A stretch of DNA of 24,614 bases, taken from NCBI GenBank assembly GCA_030374735.1, contig JASCIV010000319.1:1-24614 (forward strand), in the 5' to 3' direction. The stretch's first letter is position 1. Each line of letters starts with the position of its first letter. Shown one piece after another: positions 18,222 to 24,614 of this stretch. The position numbers were made by a program, and so were the translations under genes. The notes under the pieces are model-generated. The model was not told the origin of the DNA. It was given only the letters and a program-made list of their open reading frames with translations, and did not search any database. This stretch comes from Gracilaria caudata. Taxonomy: Eukaryota; Rhodophyta; Florideophyceae; Gracilariales; Gracilariaceae.

Positions 18222-18788
18222 TCATCGAACCTTTAAAAGTGAGGAGGCTCTAGACTGAGCTATTTGTCTTACCCATATACCGTCCCTCTCCAGCGGTTTT
18301 TTCACAGCATTATAAACTGTGGAGCAGTGTTCGGGGGACTCAAAGCCCAATTCTGCCGATGGCAGGTCGTTGCTTTCCAGCCGGCCTTTCATCGAGAATG
18401 ATGTGGCCGCACCCTTGACTTTTACCATCTCCAGGATAGATGACCTGGAGAATCGGTCACGAGGGATTTTTTGTAGTAGCAGCTTCTTGGAGCCCTTGGA
18501 AATGCCCCCAATTGCTCTCGGGCTCTCGCGAAGTTTCCTCTTCGGGGAGCCGCGTGGAGAGGTTCCGCCGGAGCTGCTGGAGCTGGAAGCTCTAAAGCGC
18601 TTGGCAGCCCCGCCGGATGGGGAAAACTTTTTCGCGTCTCCCGTTTTTCTCCTTAGCCAGTCCTCATACTTCACGGGCTTGTAACCGCTTTCCACTGCCA
18701 TAGACCAAATCATGGTTAGTGGCAGTAGGTTGCTCGCCATAAAGACATCTCCGTCCTTATCCACGAAAATGTAGTCGGAAGATTGCAT
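18222..18788 (-). CDS. Unknown protein D (Ser/Pro/Lys-rich), paralogue of E
   Basis: I do not recognise this family. The in-frame ATG at 18788 (MQSSDYIFVDKDG) gives 188 residues. The frame is open further upstream, but without another ATG. Layout: a hydrophobic/aromatic N-terminus (IFVDKDGDVFMASNLLPLTM, then IWSMAVESGYKPVKYEDW, residues about 7-47); a disordered Ser/Gly/Pro/Lys middle (about 58-100) with nuclear-signal-like RGSPKRKLRE; and a conserved C-terminal part ending STVYNAVKKPLERDGIW. Similarity to gene E stops just after ATATGG, where the sequence reads GGTAAG (near 18272), a good 5' splice donor. This may be a first exon, with the remaining residues to 18222 being read-through into an intron. 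Conservation against E favours real coding. Confidence 0.6.
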   Translation of the reverse strand: MQSSDYIFVDKDGDVFMASNLLPLTMIWSMAVESGYKPVKYEDWLRRKTGDAKKFSPSGGAAKRFRASSSSSSGGTSPRGSPKRKLRESPRAIGGISKGSKKLLLQKIPRDRFSRSSILEMVKVKGAATSFSMKGRLESNDLPSAELGFESPEHCSTVYNAVKKPLERDGIWVRQIAQSRASSLLKVR

Positions 18789-19189
18789 TGTTCGAAAGTG
18801 TTGTGTACACGATGAAGTGATCAAAACTGAGGAAACGGCAGTGAACAAAAGAAAGAGACAAGATGGTGTGTTCAGAGAATGAGGTCGAAGATGTCGGTTC
18901 TTAAGGGCTGGGGATAATCAGCAGCCGAGGAATATTGGAACGGGGTTAAGAGGAGAGGTGGAGACCCAGTTACCGACACTAATGGGCGGAACTGATGCAC
19001 TGCACCGGTTGTGCTCCATTGGTTGCGAGTGGCTCCCTCCTCTCCTGCAAAACGAGTTGCATTTCGAATTGGAATTCAACGTCGGCTCATAAACTCTCAT
19101 TTTGCAGAGCGTGAGACGCTGATCGCCAGTTGCGGCGCCCAGAGCTTAAGCGCTCGGTAAGAGCATTGTGCAGTGCACAATGTGCACTT

Positions 19190-19262
19190 CCACCGAGATC
19201 ACCGGTGGCAACACGTGGCGCTGCACGTGAGGCGCGAGATTGCACACGTGACCTGCACCTTC
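19190..19262. promoter_or_regulatory. CACGTG-rich upstream region of gene D
   Basis: ACACGTGG (about 19211), GCACGTGA (about 19223) and ACACGTGA (about 19244) lie within 45 bp, roughly 420-470 bp upstream of the gene D ATG. Two equivalent sites are kept upstream of gene E (21769-21802). Their retention while nearby sequence diverged suggests a bound site for bHLH/bZIP factors, as an inference. Confidence 0.45.
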
Positions 19263-19340
19263 AATTCGAAAGAATTGCTCAGAGCCTCAGATGACCGCCT
19301 CAACAATGCATGCGCGCCACGACCCCACAGGAGACGACTG

Positions 19341-21342
19341 GCCAAAATATCCGAGATACGGGTGGAGCATGCGATGAGGTTCTTCAATGAGATCCCGTAT
19401 TCCTTTCCGCCACATGTAATCTCTTTCAGATATGACATCTTTGACTTCCAGAGAAAACATCCCGAAAGTGCATTGAGAGAACTTAACATTACGTTCTGAA
19501 CGATGCATGCTGCGTGTATCACAGAAAAAATGTACTTGCATTCCATTCCACACAAGAAAAAGTAAAGTATTGTTGTTTCCTTTGGAGATGCGTCAGGACT
19601 TCATACCACGGCATTTATAAAACTTGATTCAATTCAGCAACTCTCCATACAAAGTAAAGACATCATTCATATTGCACTCACTGTACCGAAATCACCTCTC
19701 CATTGTACGTATGAAATTTTGCTCACAATATCAGAAGTATGTACGACAGTTTTCAACTTGGCCAATTGGAGTTGAACGGAGTTTGGTACGATTGCGTCGC
19801 CCGGCGGGATCAGTCTCATCCATTGTTCCAATCTTGTTGGTCTGTGCGCTGTTCTCCAGGACTCTTCGTTTTTGTTGATCGGGGGGTGCCATCTTATAAC
19901 CGTCTCCCGTACCTCGCCACACTGTCATTCAACTGATCGGCTATCACCTTTCCTATCCGTTACTGTGTCGCCGCATGCCTCAATTTTCGGCCGGCGAGCA
20001 CAGAACCGTTAATCTTAAAATCCAGCTCAAAATGTGGCTCACAAGATACATCACAGGAACTCAGCCTTCATCGCAATTTGAGCCCATGGAAGATGGTGAT
20101 ACTGCCAAACTAGGAATCGCAATTATGCCCCTTCGAGCGCTCATAAAAGTCCGAAGAGCCATACTACGGATCAAGAAATCGCTTCGATCGCAGCAGCATG
20201 TAACGACGCCAATACTCTTCCCGGACTAGTGTGGCACCATTCGAAGCACCCTCCAGACCAAACCATTCACCCGTCGATATGAGTGCATAATCCAAACGAC
20301 AAGAAAGGCGTTTTCAATGGCCTCATTTACTGATCATAAACCCGTTATCAACTCTCATTTTCAAAGCCCAAATTCTTACTGCAGGAGAAGTCTTCACCCC
20401 CAGTTAGCAAACCGTTCTGCTCCTAGGTCAACTTCAGCTTACAATTCAAGGACCAAATGTCCTCGTGACAAAAAGACTTCTCTCTATCTTGCAAAGGTGA
20501 GAAAGTCTACTTCACAGAAGGCTCGAATGAGGCCTCTAAAATCTTGTGATTCTCTTAACCGTCGTTAACCTCTCCATAGTTCGGAGAACAGAAACAATTT
20601 GAAAAATAATCGCACTCCCACCAAGAAATCCCACATGTGTTCCTTTGAAGAAGTGTAAAGTTGCAGAACATTGGAATGTAGACGAAGTTTATGGCTGAAA
20701 GGTCTAGTCTGTTGCTTTTAATAGACAGTAATTTATAGCGTGTGCAGCACTTCCTATCAGCTACATAATCGTATATCACAAACTGCCGATCTTGCCCGTC
20801 AAGGTTATGCTGAGGCAATATGATAGCTTAGGCAAGGACGAGTACAGATGTGAATCAGACTATGACGCTCAGCCACGTATTGTCTTGCAATTAGAATATT
20901 GCGTGTACTTGGAAAGCCTAGACACATTCTCAGACATCATTCTTATACAAAAGAAAATGAAATGCCATTTAATGAGACAATCTCACACCATCCTCACACC
21001 CACCTGTTTTAAGCGTCCCCTTTTCTTCGAAGACGCTGAACAAAAAAATATCTCTGGCATTTTGGACTTACGACAATTAAACGCCTTCTTCTTCTTCTAA
21101 GTTTACTTTCGTTCCAAGTGTGGGGCATCTCAAAGCTTCATGTCCGCCACTCAAAGCCTTTTCTATTGTTGGCGAGAATGAGGTTGCTAAGGTACAAGCG
21201 GCTACAGGATCACCGTCCACCAAACAGAAACCTCTTCTTGTCGAGTATACTATGGAGCTGAAAAGAGATATAGTATTCGACGAGCTTGAAGAGTAAGGAA
21301 TCCAAAATTTCTTCGTGCTGCTCTTTTGCCATTGGTGAGCTC
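19341..21342. other. Spacer between the inverted arms
   Basis: This is AT-rich DNA. Frames with ATG at 19975-20229 (84 codons), 20317-20568 (83, Arg/Lys/Ser-rich) and 20807-21100 (97) are open but lack recognisable motifs. A frame at 19173-19499 has no early ATG. Some could be exons of a spliced gene, but I cannot support any as coding. Confidence 0.4.
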
Positions 21343-21621
21343 ATGGCTCTCTGCACACATGTTGCATCGAAAAAGCTTGCAAAGAAGCTGTATCTTATGA
21401 CGCGCATGAAGTTAAAAAGTATCTGCGGCAATTGTCTCTCGAGTAGTGCAGTCAAGCGAGATTATTGCGGACTTTCTGCATATTGGCTGTGTATTGACTG
21501 TATTGCGGGCCTTAAATACAGAAATGGAGCTCGCCTTTCAGGCGTGTCACAGCGGGTACTGTACTTGGATCACGCCGGACACGACGATATGAGAGTGTTC
21601 CCATTTCCAATTAAACTCTGA
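21343..21621 (+). CDS. Small ORF with ZnF-UBP-like Cys/His pattern (tentative)
   Basis: It has 92 residues from the ATG at 21343. It shows CTH, then 21 residues, CGNC, 18 residues, WLCIDC, then IAGLKYRNG, and finally LDHAGHDDMRVFPFPIKL. This order (CxH, CxxC, WLCxxC, Gly-Tyr/Arg loop, HAxxH, hydrophobic strand) follows the ubiquitin-binding ZnF-UBP finger of USP-type deubiquitinases and related proteins. One expected Cys in the CGR segment is replaced by Leu, and no peptidase domain follows. It could be one exon, a decayed copy, or coincidence. It lies in the spacer between the D and E arms, on the same strand as E. Confidence 0.4.
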   Translation: MALCTHVASKKLAKKLYLMTRMKLKSICGNCLSSSAVKRDYCGLSAYWLCIDCIAGLKYRNGARLSGVSQRVLYLDHAGHDDMRVFPFPIKL

Positions 21622-21654
21622 GAGTTGAATACAAGGGTAGTATTATCTAGCTTC

Positions 21655-22810
21655 GTACAAAATGCACGCGTCCCTTCGTGTGGGCAAGTGGTGGCGGCGC
21701 TTGCATTGCTGGAGCCTTGGTCTGCAGATGAGCAGATTGTTCTAAATCTTTCTGTCGTAAGGTGCGGGTCACGTGTGACCTCTCTCGCAGCGCCACGTGT
21801 TGCCACCCGAGATCTGTCTGTAAGTGCGCCGAGCTCTTCCCGAGCGCCGGAACTGGCGATCAGCGTTTCACGCTCAGCGAAATGATAGTTCATCAGTCGC
21901 CGTTGAATTCCAATTCGAAATGCATCTCGTAGAAGATCACAGAACATCTCGCGGCCAACAGAGCACAGCCAACGCTGCGAATAAATTCCCCTCTGCTTGG
22001 TGTCGGCAACTGATTCTCCACTTCTTCTGTCAACATCATTCCCATCATTCCTCGGCTGCTGCGTATCCCCAACCTTGAGAATCCGACAGCTTCCATCGCA
22101 TTCCTTCAACACACCATCTGTTGTCCTATTTCTGTTCCTTATCTTTTCCTCTGCGGCAAGATCGTTTTCTCGTTTCAGTCTCTTCCTCTCCTTCACAACC
22201 AACGCTTCCAAGCTTTCAATCCCGTGCTCTAGAATATTTTTTTTGGCCTCTTCTCCTGCAAAATGACTCCAACTGATCGAGATGAACTCGTCAGATATTT
22301 CTTTTTGTTGACAAAGACGGCGATGTGTTCATGGCGAGCATCCTGTCCTTTAACTCTGGTATGGTCCATGGCCGTGGAAAGCGGGTACAGACCCGTGAAG
22401 TATGTGGATTGGCTTAATAGAAACACCGGGGATGTTAAAAGGTTTTCCCCATCCGCCGGGGCTGCGAAGAGGTTTAGACCTTCCAGCTCCAGCAGCTCCG
22501 GTGGAAGTTCCCCACGGGGCTCCCCGAAGAAGAAACTTCGAGGGAGCCCGAGGGCAAGTAGCGGTGTTTCAAAGGGCTCCAAGAAACTCTTATTGCAGAA
22601 ATTCCCGCGTGACCGGTTCTCCAGGGCATCAATCCTGGAGATGGTCAACGTCGAGGGTGTGCCGGCCACATCGTTTTCGATGAAAGGCCGGCGGGAAAGT
22701 AACGACCTGCCATCGGCAGAAGTCGGGTTCGAGTCCCCCGAACACTGCTCGACAGTGTATGATGCGGTCAAAAAACCGCTTGAGAGGGACGGCATATGGG
22801 TAACCAAAAT
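21655..22810 (+). repeat. Right arm of the 1.1-kb inverted duplication
   Basis: This is the mirror copy of 18222-19340. It carries about 60 extra bases in the leader just before the start region, and has indels in the N-terminal codons of E. Similarity ends just after ATATGGGTAA on both sides. Confidence 0.8.
21765..21805. promoter_or_regulatory. CACGTG-rich upstream region of gene E
   Basis: TCACGTGT (about 21769) and CCACGTGT (about 21795) are paired, mirroring two of the three sites upstream of gene D. They sit about 470-510 bp before the E start region. Confidence 0.45.
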
Positions 22811-22814
22811 TTAG
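22263..22814 (+). CDS. Unknown protein E, paralogue of D with altered N-terminus
   Basis: The 183-residue frame runs from the ATG at 22263. From WSMAVESGYRPVKYVDW onward it matches protein D closely, including the SSSSSSGG-SPRGSPKKKLRG disordered basic middle and CSTVYDAVKKPLERDGIW. The first 35 or so residues do not match. The D-like start (ATGAACTCGTCAGAT at 22282) lies in another frame, and relative to D there is a one-base gain near 22297 and a net two-base loss near 22345. Either E is using a new upstream ATG or its N-terminus is broken. The sequence after ATATGG is GTAACC, a weaker donor than GTAAG in D. Function is unknown. Confidence 0.55.
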   Translation: MTPTDRDELVRYFFLLTKTAMCSWRASCPLTLVWSMAVESGYRPVKYVDWLNRNTGDVKRFSPSAGAAKRFRPSSSSSSGGSSPRGSPKKKLRGSPRASSGVSKGSKKLLLQKFPRDRFSRASILEMVNVEGVPATSFSMKGRRESNDLPSAEVGFESPEHCSTVYDAVKKPLERDGIWVTKI

Positions 22815-22830
22815 TGCCCAAAAGCTAGGT

Positions 22831-24614
22831 AGGAAACCTCTAGTTGTGAATCGTTCATTGTAAACAAAATCACACTTCAATCATTTATTGCTTTTCGGTT
22901 TTTGCCGGATATTGAAAACGACGTTGAAAGAGGGCAGCTGAGAGTCAGATGGCTTCTTGCCGTCTCTGACTTCCTCGCTGAATGCGAATCGCCGCAATCA
23001 GGTGCCTTTAAAGTGCTCAAACCTATTACCTAGGTCTTTATATCTTCTAGTTAAACGGAGCGTTACTGAGCTCACCACAATTTTTCGAATTGAGCCAGTG
23101 CAATGACTCCCTACTAGCACTGTTCTACATCGAATTAAAGCCTTACACGCTCTCACCCACAATGAGATCCGGCCGCTGAAACGACAAGTACATCGTTGCC
23201 GTTCCCATCTGATTGGGCGCAAAGGCGTAAGTCACGTGCACCACCTGCCACGTTTGGAGAGCATCTCCTGCAAGCACGGTGCAAGCTCATCCTTCGTACC
23301 TTCAGAGCACTGCAAGCCGAGATCCAGAGGGGCGCTGAATATCAGCGCCGAATATCCACACCGAAGAAACGGGCGAATTTGTGCATGAGGAGCAAAGGGC
23401 TTTGGCTCGTTTGCGCCACTCCCGGTTGTTTACGTCTGTGTCGGCCCATGGTGCGACATTCGTGGTCGAGAAATAGAAACCGTCTAGGGACAATGTGAAA
23501 ATCGATGGCGCATGGGACGGGACACAAGTTTGTTTAATAGCAATGGTCCTCAAGTGCTTGACTTTCTCTCGCTATCGTAGCCCTTACAGATTCTTTGAGT
23601 TTGTGAGAGGTGAAGTTTGCACAAAAAGGTTGGAAGGACAATGCAAGGATGGCGGAATACTTCTGATTCCCCGGATCACACTTTGTGGTTGTGACTATGT
23701 AGGCCTATAATCCTTCCACATGATTTCATACGTTCAGCTACCGTTGAAGTTTCGATGATCGTATATACATCCATATCCGTTTCATACAAAACACTGAAAC
23801 TCAACCTTATGGAAAACTAGATTTGTCCTCCCCCACCTTCACAAACCAACCCGGCCACGAGGTTTCGGAAATGTGTAGGAAAGGAAGATTTGAGGAAAGT
23901 ACAGATACTCAACCAAGCAATTTATTCATGCATGCGTTTTACGTAAGACAGCGGTTGGGACAACTACACATCCTCTACTGGTGAAGCCTTTTCCCACCAA
24001 AGCAGACACTCGAGCTCAAACGGCCATAGCAGACAACGAACAGGTTAGGGCTTAAAGAACACTGGCTCCCTGCCGAAAGGCAATAGGTGAAAGGAGGGAA
24101 CACAGCAAAGAGTGGGGTCTCGCTTTGACACAGGCTCATCATGTGATGCTCATCTCTTGAGGCGAATCGCAGCCCAACGATCGAACGTCTCTTGTGGAAT
24201 CTATGGCAATCTTGTCGTGGATGTAACTCCCAACGGTAGAAGGGTGTGTGACTTTTTGGCTCTCTGTTTGCAAACGACGCAAGTTTGTCTCGGTGCAACC
24301 AACGTTGGTTTGCAGTTGAAACGGCAAGCGCTATTCGACTATCCCTATAGGTATCAAATCACATCAAATTTGGAACCACCGCTTACAACCTTGTTGCGAC
24401 AATGATGCACGCCGTTGACCGTGCACCACACCATCACTTGAGGCAAGGCGGGCCAGAAAGGTGTGCGCTATCCCGGTGATGGTCTCGCGAACGACGGTGG
24501 TTTAAATCTCATTCGAATGAAACAGATCCTTCTTCTTCGTTATTTTGGACAACAGCCTTCAATTACTAGGCTGAAGTAAATCTTTCCTTACAGAAAGGTT
24601 TCTCTCTTTAAGAA
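22831..24614. other. Right-end intergenic DNA
   Basis: No gene can be supported. Short frames (23196-23498, 23495-23710, 24112-24405) lack recognisable motifs, and at least the first and last have no ATG start. The one identifiable piece is the reversed CCAAT/CACGTG module near 23172. A small CTTTC/GAAAG hairpin lies about 24583-24598. Confidence 0.5.
23172..23250 (-). promoter_or_regulatory. CCAAT/G-box module, copy 3 (reversed)
   Basis: CCGCTGAAAC (from 23173), then ACATCGTTGCCG, TCTGATTGGGCG (23208-23219), GGCGTAAG and TCACGTGCA (23232-23240). In reverse complement the first half matches 632-668 and the second half matches 9189-9243, with about 20 bp missing. Sharing different parts with each of the other two copies shows that all three descend from one module. 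Confidence 0.5.

Larger units (their letters stand above)
18222..19340 (-). repeat. Left arm of a 1.1-kb inverted duplication
   Basis: On the minus strand this arm matches the + strand of about 21655-22810: coding part, leader and upstream region in the same order. Diagnostic matches are TTGAATTCCAATTCGAAATG (19061-19083 inverse; 21903-21925), CTCGGCTGCTG before TATCCCC, AACACACCATCT, and GTGGCAACACGTGGCGCTG near 19205. Divergence is moderate and uneven. Confidence 0.8.

Noticed and set aside
19173..19499. 108-codon frame overlapping the left arm and spacer
   Set aside because: Its start is GTG and its first third is the CACGTG-rich upstream region of gene D. The remainder has no recognised motif, though it could be part of an unseen exon.
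22720..22745. GGTTCGAGTCCCCC, resembling a tRNA T-arm or B box
   Set aside because: It lies in conserved coding sequence of protein E (VGFESPEH), the paralogue D has GGCTTTGAGTCCCC, and no acceptor, D or anticodon arms can be folded around it.

Overview
This looks like nuclear DNA of an intron-poor eukaryote, not a prokaryote. It has a 1,377-residue NB-ARC/WD40 protein in one uninterrupted frame, no ribosome-binding sites or operons, large AT-richer gene-poor stretches, and a cut-and-paste transposon with TTAA target-site duplications. A red alga or similar protist with compact genes would fit, but that is a guess from style; no marker gene fixes the lineage.

Positions 1-17200 hold a tandem cluster of NLR-like (NOD-like receptor) genes, all on the + strand. 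In order: (A) a 5'-truncated, frameshifted WD40 pseudogene at 1046-2986; (B) an intact gene at 3997-8130 encoding helical N-terminal domain - NB-ARC - APAF-1-type helical region - 12 WD40 blades; (B') a small, decayed WD40 fragment at 8545-9000; (C) a full-length paralogue of B at 10119-16781, split in the NB-ARC-to-WD40 linker by a 2,528-bp element. The copies also share leaders and 3' flanks, so the duplicated unit was larger than the coding region.

The element in C (11354-13881) begins CCCTTGTC, ends GACAAGGG, and sits between two TTAA copies, as piggyBac-type elements do. Removing it at TTAA restores the gene C frame exactly, to 1,376 codons against 1,377 in gene B. It has no transposase. 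It contains near-perfect palindromes close to both ends, an array of small hairpins built on one motif (12029-12480), and a nested 119-bp inverted-repeat insert.

Positions 18200-22830 hold a head-to-head inverted duplication. Two related Ser/Pro/Lys-rich proteins of unknown function (gene D on -, gene E on +) point outward from arms of about 1.1 kb that include both upstream regions. The spacer is about 2.3 kb and carries a small ORF with a ZnF-UBP-like cysteine/histidine pattern. The last 1.8 kb has no convincing gene, but contains a third, reversed copy of a CCAAT/CACGTG module also found at 560 and 9160.

The two gene systems look functionally separate. Genes A-C resemble fungal NWD incompatibility receptors: nearly identical 43-residue WD40 units differ mainly at a few blade-surface positions, as in a rapidly diversifying recognition repertoire.
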